Assembly: GCF_000719265.1 (NCBI RefSeq)
Contig: NZ_JOFL01000002.1
Coordinates: 248,001 to 312,000, forward strand
Source of the DNA: Streptomyces roseoverticillatus
GTDB taxonomy: Bacteria > Actinomycetota > Actinomycetes > Streptomycetales > Streptomycetaceae
DNA: 64,000 nucleotides
Direction of reading: 5' to 3'
Made by a program: the position numbers and the translations under genes. Shown one piece after another: positions 9,569 to 17,266 of this stretch (its first letter is position 1; each line of letters opens with the position of its first letter). The notes beneath the pieces are model-generated. The model was given only the letters and a program-made list of their open reading frames with translations, searched no databases and was not told where the DNA came from.

Positions 9569-10615
9569 ATGGGCTGGACGGTCCTCTACATCGCGTTCGG
9601 CGTCGTCGCGCTCTGGCTGCTCGGCGAGGTACTGCTGCAGTACAAGGCGCGACTGCGCTGGCGCCTCCTCGCCTTCGCCGGGTTCCTCGGCGTCGTCGCG
9701 GGAGTCGTCATCCCGTCCGTCGCGGTCATCGCGGTGGGCGCGGTGGCGTTCGCCGTCGGGCAGACCTACGTGACGCTCTCCTTCCGCCGGGGCTTCTCCC
9801 GCGGCTGGGCGCTGCGCCGGGACGGCCGGGACGGCGGCAATGCGGCAGACGGCAACGGCGAATCCGGCAATTCTCGTAAGTCCGTCAAGGCCGGAAAGTC
9901 CGGCAGAGGTGTCAAGTCCGGTAAGCGCGCCGGGAAAGCGGCCGCCGAGGACGACGGCGTGAAGGAGCCGCGGGCCGGCCGGCGCCGCAAGGGCGGCGAG
10001 CGCACCGAGGCCCCGCCCGCCCCTCCGCTCTCCGCCGCCGCGCCGCTCGACGAGACCGCGGCCATGCCCGCCGTCCCCCCGCTCCAGGAGCCCGCGGGCG
10101 ACCCCGTCATGCCCGCCGCGCAGCCGCCCCTGGCCGAAACCGCACCCGCACCCGACGCCGGCGCGGGCTACGGAGGCTACGGCGACGCCGGCTACGCCAC
10201 CGCCCCGGCGCAGGACGGCGGCTACGCCCCGTACGGCGACGCGTACGGCACACAGGCCCAGGCCGCCCCGGCGGCCCCCGGCCAATTCGACTACGGGCAG
10301 GGACAGTACGCGGCGTACTCCGACCCCTACATCGGCAACCGGCAGCAGGGATACGACCCGTACGACTCCTACGGGCAGTACCAGCAGCCGCAGACGGCGG
10401 CACAGCCGTACGGCATGGGCGGCCATCCCGCCGACGCCTACGCCCCGGCCCAGCAGTACGACATGGAGACTCCGCCCGGCGGGGTCTGGGTGCCGCAGCA
10501 GCGCGACGGCGACCTGCCGCCCGCCCCGCAGGGCTACCCGCACGCGTACCCGCAGCAGCCCCCGGCCCAGGGCCAGGGCTACGGCGAGCAGTACAACGAG
10601 CAGCACCGCTACTGA
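9569..10615 (+). CDS. SCO2102-like membrane protein with Tyr/Pro/Gln-rich tail
   Basis: A 348-aa protein with two N-terminal membrane segments (about residues 4-22 and 30-70, the latter long enough for two passes), a basic Lys/Gly/Arg-rich linker (about 85-160), and a long low-complexity tail rich in Pro, Ala, Gly, Gln and Tyr with repeats like GYGGYGDAGYA, YAPYGDAYG and GYDPYDSYGQYQ. It follows metF, as SCO2102 does in S. coelicolor; from memory the family has been named a sporulation regulator, but nothing in the sequence shows a catalytic function. ATG 9569 follows GAGAGGGGCG. The tail could mediate self-association or binding to wall or division proteins (inference). Confidence 0.75.
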   Translation: MGWTVLYIAFGVVALWLLGEVLLQYKARLRWRLLAFAGFLGVVAGVVIPSVAVIAVGAVAFAVGQTYVTLSFRRGFSRGWALRRDGRDGGNAADGNGESGNSRKSVKAGKSGRGVKSGKRAGKAAAEDDGVKEPRAGRRRKGGERTEAPPAPPLSAAAPLDETAAMPAVPPLQEPAGDPVMPAAQPPLAETAPAPDAGAGYGGYGDAGYATAPAQDGGYAPYGDAYGTQAQAAPAAPGQFDYGQGQYAAYSDPYIGNRQQGYDPYDSYGQYQQPQTAAQPYGMGGHPADAYAPAQQYDMETPPGGVWVPQQRDGDLPPAPQGYPHAYPQQPPAQGQGYGEQYNEQHRY

Positions 10616-10619
10616 GCCC

Positions 10620-10642
10620 CGGCCCGGGCCCGCCCCGGGCCG
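10620..10642. terminator. Bidirectional terminator between convergent genes
   Basis: A 9-bp perfect stem, CGGCCCGGG (10620-10628) with CCCGGGCCG (10634-10642), separates the stop of the SCO2102-like gene from the stop of the phytoene-desaturase-like gene on the other strand. It can serve both transcripts. Confidence 0.6.
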
Positions 10643-10647
10643 CGGCC

Positions 10648-12174
10648 CTACTGGGAGCCGCGCCAGTCCGCCCCGGAGACGATCAGGCCCGCGGCCATCG
10701 TCCCGGACATCCCGGCGTGGGCCAGCCCCCCGCCGGGATGGGCGAAACCGCCCGCGAGGTACAAGCCGGACAGCGGCGTCGCGTTGGCCGTGCGGAGGAA
10801 CGCGCCCCCGCCGCCGGCCAGCACCGGCGCCGGAACGCCCCCGCCCTCGGCGCCCGTCGCCCGCTCGGTGTCCGCGGGCGTGCGGACCTCGTGCCACAGC
10901 AGCCGGTCCCGCAGGCCCGGCAGCAGCCCCTCCGCCGCGTCCAGCATCCGCTCCGCGAAACCGGCGGCCGTCGCCTCGTCAGCCCAGTCCGCACGGCCGT
11001 GCGAGGCGACCGTGGCCGTCAGCGTGACGGCCTCGTGGCCCTCGTCCGGGCGGACGTCCGGATCGTCCGGGCGCAGCACCGTCACCGTCGGCCGGTAGCG
11101 CAGCGCGGCGGGGCCGCGCGCGCCCTCGCCGAAGACGCCCGCCAACTCCGCGCCGCGGTCCGGGGCGTGGACCACCGTGCGGTGGGCCGCGCCCGCGGCC
11201 CGCGCCCCGCGCAGCGCGAGGAAGACCGTGAACCGGCCGGGCGGCACCGGCGGTCCCGGCCGGACGGCGGGCCCGCAGGCCGCCGGCGCGATCCGCCGCA
11301 GCACCCCGGGCGAGACGCCGGCGACCACCGTGTCCGCCTCGTCCACGCGGCCGTCCGCCAGCTCCACGCCGACGGCGCGGCCGTCCTTCTCGGCGACGGC
11401 CACGACCTCCGCGCCGAAGACGAACTCCACCCGGCGCTTGCGGCACCGCTCGTACACGGCGTCCGCCAGGCCGCGCATGCCGCCGCGCACGTACCAGCTG
11501 CCGAAGGTCTGCTCCATGTACGGCAGCACCGCCGCGCTCGCGGGGGCCGTGCGCGGATCCAGCCCGTACGCCAGGGCGTGGCTCTCCAGCAGCGCCGCGA
11601 GCCGCGGGTCCTTCAGCTCCCGCTCGGCGACCGCGGCCAGCACGGGCGGAGTGCTCCGCCGGAACAGACCGCGCTTGCGCAGCCCCGGATACGGGTCGTG
11701 GCCCAGGGCCTCCAGATACTCCGGGTCGGCGAGCAGCGGCTCCTCCAGCAGGGGGCGGCGCGTGGCGTCCCACACCACGCGCGCCCGGTTCACCAGCTCG
11801 CTCCAGCGCTCGCCCGCACCCGCGCCCACGGCCTCGTCCAGCGCCCGGACCACACCGGCCCGGGACGCGTTGGGCAGCGCCACGGACGTGCCGTCGGCGA
11901 AGACGTGCGCGCTCGCCGGGTCGACCTGGACCAGGCCCAGGCTCTGCTCCAGCGACTCCTTGCCCGTCTTCACGAACAGGTCGCGGTAGACGGCCGGCAA
12001 GTGCAGCAGCCCCGGTCCCGTGTCGAAGGCGAAGCCGTCCCGCGTCATCCGCCCGACGCCTCCGCCGTGCGTCGCCGCGCGCTCGTACACCGTCACCCGG
12101 TGGCCCGCGACGGCCAGCCGGGCAGCGGCCGCCATCGCGCCCATCCCGGCGCCGATCACCGCAATCCGTGCCAT
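10648..12174 (-). CDS. Phytoene-desaturase-like FAD oxidoreductase
   Basis: A 508-aa member of the CrtI / NAD(P)-FAD oxidoreductase family. It begins directly with the FAD fold RIAVIGAGMGAMAAAARLA and VYERAATHGGGVGR, and ends with the family's closing motif GLYLAGGFAHPGGGLAHAGMSG, which is diagnostic for carotenoid desaturases and relatives. No other carotenoid genes (crtB, crtE, crtY) are in the window, so the substrate is not evident; many actinomycetes have such isolated paralogues. ATG 12174 was chosen because the glycine-rich fold must be at the extreme N terminus. It follows a tetR gene on the same strand, with a perfect palindrome upstream (12256-12273) that could be the operator. Confidence 0.88.
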   Translation of the reverse strand: MARIAVIGAGMGAMAAAARLAVAGHRVTVYERAATHGGGVGRMTRDGFAFDTGPGLLHLPAVYRDLFVKTGKESLEQSLGLVQVDPASAHVFADGTSVALPNASRAGVVRALDEAVGAGAGERWSELVNRARVVWDATRRPLLEEPLLADPEYLEALGHDPYPGLRKRGLFRRSTPPVLAAVAERELKDPRLAALLESHALAYGLDPRTAPASAAVLPYMEQTFGSWYVRGGMRGLADAVYERCRKRRVEFVFGAEVVAVAEKDGRAVGVELADGRVDEADTVVAGVSPGVLRRIAPAACGPAVRPGPPVPPGRFTVFLALRGARAAGAAHRTVVHAPDRGAELAGVFGEGARGPAALRYRPTVTVLRPDDPDVRPDEGHEAVTLTATVASHGRADWADEATAAGFAERMLDAAEGLLPGLRDRLLWHEVRTPADTERATGAEGGGVPAPVLAGGGGAFLRTANATPLSGLYLAGGFAHPGGGLAHAGMSGTMAAGLIVSGADWRGSQ

Positions 12175-12255
12175 GGGCACGACTTTATCCGGCGGCACCG
12201 GCAGCGCCGTTCCGCGGCGTCGGCAGCCGCTCGCGGCGGGGCTGAACACCAGGGG

Positions 12256-12273
12256 CTGAGTACCCGTACTCAG
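12256..12273. promoter_or_regulatory. Palindromic operator candidate
   Basis: The sequence CTGAGTAC-CC-GTACTCAG is an 18-bp palindrome with perfect 8-bp arms. It lies 82 bases upstream of the phytoene-desaturase-like start and downstream of tetR, in a 352-bp region (12175-12526) that carries no convincing gene. Binding by the neighbouring TetR protein is an inference. Confidence 0.5.
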
Positions 12274-12450
12274 AGGAGGAGATGAGTAGGTGCACGGATG
12301 GGCCGCGGCCCGCCGCGCGGAAGAGTGGTGCGCACGGAAGGGGCGCGGCGCCGGCACCGCCGGCACGGGGCTGCGGAACGGCGCGGCACCCCCGACGTGA
12401 CCGGGGGGACGGGGGTCCCTGCTGGGGCCCGGGGGAGTACGGGGGAACGC

Positions 12451-12492
12451 GGGCGCGGTGCAGGCCGAGGGGGATCGGCCCGCACCGCGCCC
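12451..12492 (-). terminator. Large hairpin downstream of tetR
   Basis: An 11-bp outer stem (GGGCGCGGTGC 12451-12461 with GCACCGCGCCC 12482-12492) is stacked on a 6-bp inner stem (GGCCGA / TCGGCC) through one A-C mismatch. It begins 34 bases after the tetR stop on the minus strand and is probably its terminator. Confidence 0.65.
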
Positions 12493-12526
12493 ACCTCCGG
12501 AGGGCCGCCGCCGAACCCGGCGGGGT

Positions 12527-13141
12527 CTAGCGGACGGCCCCGTTCAGGCGGCCCTGCAGGAGCCGCGACAGCGCCGCGTGCACCTCGTCCACCGACCGCT
12601 CCGGCTGGAACGACCGCCAGTCCAGCGCGGCCACCAGCACCATCCCGAACACCGCCGACGCCGTCAGCGGAATGTCGCTCTCCGAGACCGGGTCGCCCTC
12701 CGCGCCGGCCTCCCGTAACGCGGACTCGATCACCTCGACCGCCTGCTGCCGCACCCGTGTCAGCGTCGGCTGCCAGGCCCGGTTGGTCCGCCACAGCTCG
12801 GCGACGTAGAGCTGGGCCAGCGACGGGTGGCGGGCGACGAAGTCCAGCTCGGCGCGGATCATCGCGTCCAGGGCGCCGGACCGGCCGCCGCCGCGCTCGG
12901 CCGCCTCCTCGGCCGCGGCCCGCAGCGACCCGGTCAGCAGCTCCATCCCGTGCCGCAGCAGCTCCTCGAACAGGTCGGTCTTGCTCGCGAAGTTGTAGTA
13001 GACGGTGCCCTTGGCCACCCCGGCCCGTTCCGCTATCTCGTCCACGGTGGTGGAGGAGAAGCCCTGTTCGGCGATGAGGGTCACCGCGGCGGCGAAGAGC
13101 TTCCGCCGGGTGTTCTGACGGCGCGTGCTGCTGCTGTCCAT
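12527..13141 (-). CDS. TetR-family transcriptional regulator
   Basis: A 204-aa repressor-type protein. The N-terminal DNA-binding domain has the standard TetR helix-turn-helix: TRRKLFAAAVTLIAEQGFSS, TTVDEIAERAGVAKGTVYYNF and ASKTDLFEELL. The C-terminal helical domain (about 60-204) is ligand-binding and dimerising and gives no clue to the ligand. ATG 13141 follows GGGAGA at 9 bases. It is divergent from the methyltransferase gene (212 bp between) and upstream of the phytoene-desaturase-like gene on the same strand, so either could be its target. Confidence 0.93.
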   Translation of the reverse strand: MDSSSTRRQNTRRKLFAAAVTLIAEQGFSSTTVDEIAERAGVAKGTVYYNFASKTDLFEELLRHGMELLTGSLRAAAEEAAERGGGRSGALDAMIRAELDFVARHPSLAQLYVAELWRTNRAWQPTLTRVRQQAVEVIESALREAGAEGDPVSESDIPLTASAVFGMVLVAALDWRSFQPERSVDEVHAALSRLLQGRLNGAVR

Positions 13142-13353
13142 GAAGTGATTCTCCCTGTCCGCCCCGCCGCCCCCGCGCCCGCGTCAACCCCGGGTGGCCG
13201 CACGGGCATTCGTGCAGGCCGGGCCCTTCCGGTCGGGCCCCGGAGGGGCGCCGCGGCGCGCTCGGCCACCGCGTCGGCCTCCGCCCCGCCCGGGCGCATT
13301 AGGCTGGGGCGGACACATTCGTCCGCCGATCCACCGCTGAGGAGCCATCCGCC

Positions 13354-14115
13354 GTGTCAGACCCGCTGCGCCCCCGGGCCTCCCTGCGTACCGCCGTGGT
13401 CTGGGAGGTCCTGCGCGACGCCCTGGACCGCCGGGTGAAGGCCGCCGCCCCGGCCGGCGGCGTGCTGGACGTGCTCGACACCGGCGGCGGCTCCGGCAAG
13501 TTCGCGGTGCCGCTGGCCGCCCTCGGCCACCGCGTCACCGTCGTCGACCCCAGCCCCAACGCCCTCTTCGCGCTGGAGCGCCGGGCCGCCGAGGCCGGCG
13601 TCGCCGAGCGGGTCCGCGGCGTCCAGGGCGATGCCACCGGCCTGTTCGACGTGGTCGAGCGCGGCTCCTACGACGTCGTGCTCTGCCACGGCGTCCTGGA
13701 GTACGTGGACAACCCCGCCCAGGGCGTGCGCAACGTGATCGAGGCGCTGCGTCCCGCGGGCACCCTGAGCCTGCTGGCCGCGGGCCAGGGCGGCGCGGTC
13801 CTCGCCCGCGCGCTCGCCGGGCACTTCACCGAGGCCCGCCAGGTCCTCACCGACCCCGCCGGGCACTGGGGCGCGGGCGACCCGGTGCCGCGCCGCTTCA
13901 CCGCCGGGCAGCTCTCGGAGCTCGTCGAGGCCGCGGGCCTGGAGGTCGGCTCCGTGCACGGCGTCCGGGTCTTCGCCGACCTGGTGCCCGGCGTGCTGCT
14001 CGACGCGGAGCCCGGGGCGCGGGAGGCGCTCGCCCAGCTGGAGGCGGCCGCGGCGGCGCTGCCCGCCTTCCACTCCGTGGCGACCCAACTGCACGTCCTG
14101 GCCGAGCGTGGCTGA
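13354..14115 (+). CDS. Class I SAM-dependent methyltransferase
   Basis: A 253-aa Rossmann-fold methyltransferase. Motif I is VLDVLDTGGGSGKFAVPLA, followed by VTVVDPSPNALFALERRA, where the Asp binds the SAM ribose, GVQGDATGL, and motif IV-like YDVVLCHGVLEYVDNP. The C-terminal part (PRRFTAGQLSELVEAAGLEV) is typical of small-molecule or ubiquinone-type methyltransferases. The substrate cannot be told. GTG 13354 follows GAGGAGC; a TAGGCT hexamer near 13300-13306 is a likely -10, and a short hairpin (GCGGAC / GTCCGC) lies in the leader. Orthologues sit at this place near the dcw cluster in other Streptomyces as I recall. Confidence 0.88.
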   Translation: MSDPLRPRASLRTAVVWEVLRDALDRRVKAAAPAGGVLDVLDTGGGSGKFAVPLAALGHRVTVVDPSPNALFALERRAAEAGVAERVRGVQGDATGLFDVVERGSYDVVLCHGVLEYVDNPAQGVRNVIEALRPAGTLSLLAAGQGGAVLARALAGHFTEARQVLTDPAGHWGAGDPVPRRFTAGQLSELVEAAGLEVGSVHGVRVFADLVPGVLLDAEPGAREALAQLEAAAAALPAFHSVATQLHVLAERG

Positions 14116-14148
14116 CCGCGCGCTGTAGGTCACAGGCCACCCGATCAG

Positions 14149-14301
14149 CCGGTTCGCCCCGTATGATCGGGGGACACCGTCCGGCATGGCCGATCGGCGA
14201 ACCGGGAATGTACGTCCCGACGCCACCGGTCGCCACACGGACATCGGTGGGCGGATTGGCGCAGAGGGGCGGGTTTCACGGGGGCGATTCCCTGCCTATC
14301 C
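14149..14301 (+). promoter_or_regulatory. Structured leader and promoter of the DUF3040 gene
   Basis: Between the methyltransferase and DUF3040 genes a 10-bp inverted repeat, CCGGTTCGCC (14149-14158) with GGCGAACCGG (14196-14205), encloses a smaller CCCC-GTATGATC-GGGG hairpin. Downstream, TATCCT (about 14297-14302) is a plausible -10 for the DUF3040 gene. The function of the hairpin is unknown. Confidence 0.35.
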
Positions 14302-14352
14302 TGAAAGGGTCGCACCCGGTCGCCCCCCGCGACCGACGAGTAGGAGGACTCC

Positions 14353-14757
14353 GTGCCGCTCTCGGAGCACGAGCAGCGCATGCTCGAGCAGATGGAGCGA
14401 GCGCTGTACGCCGAAGATCCCAAGTTCGCGACAGCGCTCGAGGGCAGCGGCCTGCGCACGTACACCCGGCGACGGGTCTACCAGGCGGTCGCCGGGTTTC
14501 TGGTGGGTATCGCGCTCTTGATGACCGGCGTCATGATTCAGGGGCAGTACTGGATCAGTGTGGTCGGCTTCCTCGTCATGCTGGGCTGTGCGGCCCTGGC
14601 CGTCACGGGCTGGCGCAAGGCGCCGCGGGCCGGTGCGCAGCAGGGGGCGGGCCCGGCGGGGCAGCTGGGCGGCCACGGTCAGATGCGCCCGCGCCGCAGC
14701 ATGATGGACCGCATCGAGCAGCGCTGGCAGCGCCGCCGCGACGAACAGGGCCACTGA
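14353..14757 (+). CDS. DUF3040 small membrane protein
   Basis: A 134-aa actinobacterial protein with the DUF3040 start MPLSEHEQRMLEQMERALYA and DPKFATAL, followed by two membrane helices (about residues 45-62 and 67-86) and a basic Gln/Arg-rich cytoplasmic tail (SMMDRIEQRWQRRRDE). The biochemical function is unknown. A homologous gene (Rv2169c in M. tuberculosis, from memory) also lies close to the dcw cluster, which hints at a role in envelope or division. GTG 14353 follows TAGGAGGAC, a strong ribosome site. A long hairpin after the gene ends transcription. Confidence 0.88.
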   Translation: MPLSEHEQRMLEQMERALYAEDPKFATALEGSGLRTYTRRRVYQAVAGFLVGIALLMTGVMIQGQYWISVVGFLVMLGCAALAVTGWRKAPRAGAQQGAGPAGQLGGHGQMRPRRSMMDRIEQRWQRRRDEQGH

Positions 14758-14803
14758 GCCTGCACAGTCCTTCTGTGAACCCTTGAGTGAACGCAGACTC
14801 TTC

Positions 14804-14844
14804 ATGGCGTGGGGTCGGGAGCAGGTCTCCTGACCCCACGCCAT
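14804..14844. terminator. Long bidirectional terminator
   Basis: A perfect 13-bp stem, ATGGCGTGGGGTC (14804-14816) with GACCCCACGCCAT (14832-14844), has an inner GGAG/CTCC pairing in its loop. It stands between the convergent DUF3040 and transglutaminase-like genes. Confidence 0.75.
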
Positions 14845-14866
14845 ATTCGTCTCCCGCGGGTGCCGT

Positions 14867-17266
14867 TCAGGCGGCCGCCGACCGGCGCCGCGAGAAGCTC
14901 CGCAGCCGCGCGAGCCCCCACAGCAGCCGCGCGGACGAGCGCGGCAGCAGGACGGCGCGCAGCCGGGCGCCCCGGCCGGCGGCGGCGTGCAGCCCGGCCC
15001 GTACACACTCGACGTCCTCCGCGAGCCCGGGCACCGGCCGGGGCCGGGGCGCGTACAGCACCTGTTCGACCGCGGCGGCCACTCTGCCCGCGGACTCGGC
15101 GGCGGCCCCCTGCAGGGCGCCGGCGGTGACGATGCGGGCGGCGGCGCCGCGTGGGGAGCGGGAGTCGTCGGGCGGAATGCCGTAGTCCCAGGCGGAGTCC
15201 GTCAGTTCGCGCCAGGCAGCCAGCGTGTGCCCGGCGGCCAGGGCATCCACGGGGGCGTCCGCGGGGGCCGCCGCGGCGGGTGCCGTGCCCGGCCCGCCGA
15301 GCCTGCGGGCGCGCACCCGCCTGCGCCACAGCATGGGGAGCAGGGGCAGCCCCAGGACGGCCAGCGCGGCCACCGCGACGCCCGCCACCGTGCCCGCCGA
15401 CGGGCTGCCTGAGGCCGGTCCGGAGCCTTCGACGGGCGCGGCGGGGGACCGGCACTCGCCGAGCTTCTTCTGCGCGGGCGGGCAGGCGTCCGTGCCCTTC
15501 GGCGCCGACGGGGGCACGGCCGTCCGGTCCGGGAGCTGGGCCGGACCGCCGCCCGGCTCGGCGCCCGGCGAGGGCTCCGCAACGGTGTACTCGGGGGTGG
15601 TGCCGCGGCTGGGCGTCGGCTCGAAGCGCGTCCAGCCGATGCCCTCGAAGTACAGCTCGGGCCAGGCGTGGGCGTCCTTGGAGCCGACCGACACCGAGCC
15701 GTCCGCCATGGGGGTGCCCGGCATGAAGCCGACCGCCACGCGCGCGGGGATGCCCAGCGTCCGGGCCATCGCCGCCATCGAGAACGAGAAGTGGATGCAG
15801 AAGCCCCGCTTGGCCGCGAGGAACCGGGCGACGGCCTCGGCACCCGTGCCGGACGCCACCTGCGTGTCGTACTGGAAGCCGCCGCCGACGGAGAACCAGT
15901 CCTGCAGCATGACCGCCTGCTGGTAGGCGTTGGCCGAGCCCGCCGTCACCTTCCGGGCCGTCTGCGCCACCACCGGCGGCAGCGACGACGGCACCCGGGT
16001 GTAGGCGCGCAGGATCTCCTCCGGCGGCGCCGGAGCGCCGGCGAGCTGGGCGGCGCTGGGCTCCACCTGCAGGCTGGAGACCTGGTAGCGGATCCCCCGG
16101 GTGGTCTGGCCGCGCTCGCCCACCAGGGCCCGTCCCTCCTGCTCGTAGCGCCAGCGGCCCTCGGCGCGGACCTCCTCGGCGGGGTAGGGCAGCGGCAGAT
16201 AGTTCTGCGCGTAGCCGTCGGAGGCCGTGAGAGTGGTGTCGACCCGCGACGTACGGACCCCGGCGGCGAGGCCCGCCGGGGCGGGCAGGACCGCCGGCAG
16301 CTCCGTGAGGGGGCGCTCGGTGGTCTGCCACGCGGCGCCGTCGAAGCGGTCGAGGGCGACGATGCGCAAGTACAGGTCGCGGGTGTTCTCGGCGGAGGAG
16401 CGCAGGCGCAGCAGCTCGCGGTTCTCCGGCTGGTTGAGGCTGTCCTGGAGGGCCACGAGCGGCTTGACGGACGTGGTGCCGCCGGGGCCGGAGCCCGGGG
16501 CGGCGCCCCGCCCGGCGGGCTCGAAGAGCCCGCCCTGCATCGAGGGCAGCGCGGCCGGCACGGCCAGGGCGATGCCGAGGGCCAGCGCCCCGATGCGCCG
16601 GCCCGTACGGACCCGGGCGAGGCGGCCGCCGCCCGCCGTGGCGGGCCCCGGGGCCGGGGGAGCCGTCCGGCCGCCGCTGAGGACGCGGCCCCACCGGGCG
16701 AGCCGCTCCCGCCCCTCGGCCAGGAGCAGCAGCAGATAGCCGCTCGCCGCCGCCAGGAACCAGAGCGGGCCGTAGCTGCCCTGGCCGAGCCCGGCGGCCA
16801 CGGAGTACAGCGCGAGGAGGGGCAGCCCGGCGGGCGCGGCGCTGCGGTACGTCACCGCCACGGCGTCGACCGCAAGACCGACGACCAGCACGCCGCCGAC
16901 GAGCAGCAGCCGGATGCCGGCCGTCGCCGGCGCGGGGATCGCGTACCGCCCGACGTCCTCGGCGCCCTCCTGGACCAGCTGCCCGAACTCGTGGAAGACC
17001 TCGGGGCCCGGCAGCAGCCCGGCCACCGCCTGCTCGCCCGCGAACGCCACGGTGAGCAGCAGCAGCCCGGTCAGCGCCTGCACGGCCACGGTCAGCGGCC
17101 TGGCCAGCGGGACGCGGCGCGCGAGGACGCCGGCCGTGCTCTGGAGGGCCAGCAGGAAGGCGGCCTGCAGTATCCACACGCTCTTGTCGACCAGCGGGAG
17201 CATCGCGCAGGAGGCCGCGAGCGTGGCCACCGCGGCGCTCACCGTCAGGCGCGCCTGCCCCGTCAC
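14867..17266 (-). CDS. TgpA-like transglutaminase-domain membrane protein
   Basis: A 799-aa protein with five or six N-terminal membrane helices (about residues 5-240), a large extracytoplasmic part with a transglutaminase/cysteine-protease core, and one more helix (VAGVAVAALAVLGLPLLPML) before a cytoplasmic tail. The core carries the expected Cys in RGFCIHFSFSMAAMAR, the His in SKDAHAWPELYF, and TRFEPTPS at the third active-site position, where many relatives have Asp. This is the DUF3488/TgpA layout. With DUF58 and MoxR it forms a conserved three-gene unit; its GTG overlaps the DUF58 stop as GTGA. The process served is not settled; envelope protein maturation is an inference. Confidence 0.9.
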   Translation of the reverse strand: MTGQARLTVSAAVATLAASCAMLPLVDKSVWILQAAFLLALQSTAGVLARRVPLARPLTVAVQALTGLLLLTVAFAGEQAVAGLLPGPEVFHEFGQLVQEGAEDVGRYAIPAPATAGIRLLLVGGVLVVGLAVDAVAVTYRSAAPAGLPLLALYSVAAGLGQGSYGPLWFLAAASGYLLLLLAEGRERLARWGRVLSGGRTAPPAPGPATAGGGRLARVRTGRRIGALALGIALAVPAALPSMQGGLFEPAGRGAAPGSGPGGTTSVKPLVALQDSLNQPENRELLRLRSSAENTRDLYLRIVALDRFDGAAWQTTERPLTELPAVLPAPAGLAAGVRTSRVDTTLTASDGYAQNYLPLPYPAEEVRAEGRWRYEQEGRALVGERGQTTRGIRYQVSSLQVEPSAAQLAGAPAPPEEILRAYTRVPSSLPPVVAQTARKVTAGSANAYQQAVMLQDWFSVGGGFQYDTQVASGTGAEAVARFLAAKRGFCIHFSFSMAAMARTLGIPARVAVGFMPGTPMADGSVSVGSKDAHAWPELYFEGIGWTRFEPTPSRGTTPEYTVAEPSPGAEPGGGPAQLPDRTAVPPSAPKGTDACPPAQKKLGECRSPAAPVEGSGPASGSPSAGTVAGVAVAALAVLGLPLLPMLWRRRVRARRLGGPGTAPAAAAPADAPVDALAAGHTLAAWRELTDSAWDYGIPPDDSRSPRGAAARIVTAGALQGAAAESAGRVAAAVEQVLYAPRPRPVPGLAEDVECVRAGLHAAAGRGARLRAVLLPRSSARLLWGLARLRSFSRRRSAAA

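Noticed and set aside
10648..12174. Part of a carotenoid gene cluster
   Set aside because: No phytoene synthase, prenyl transferase or cyclase gene is near; only the desaturase-like gene is present.
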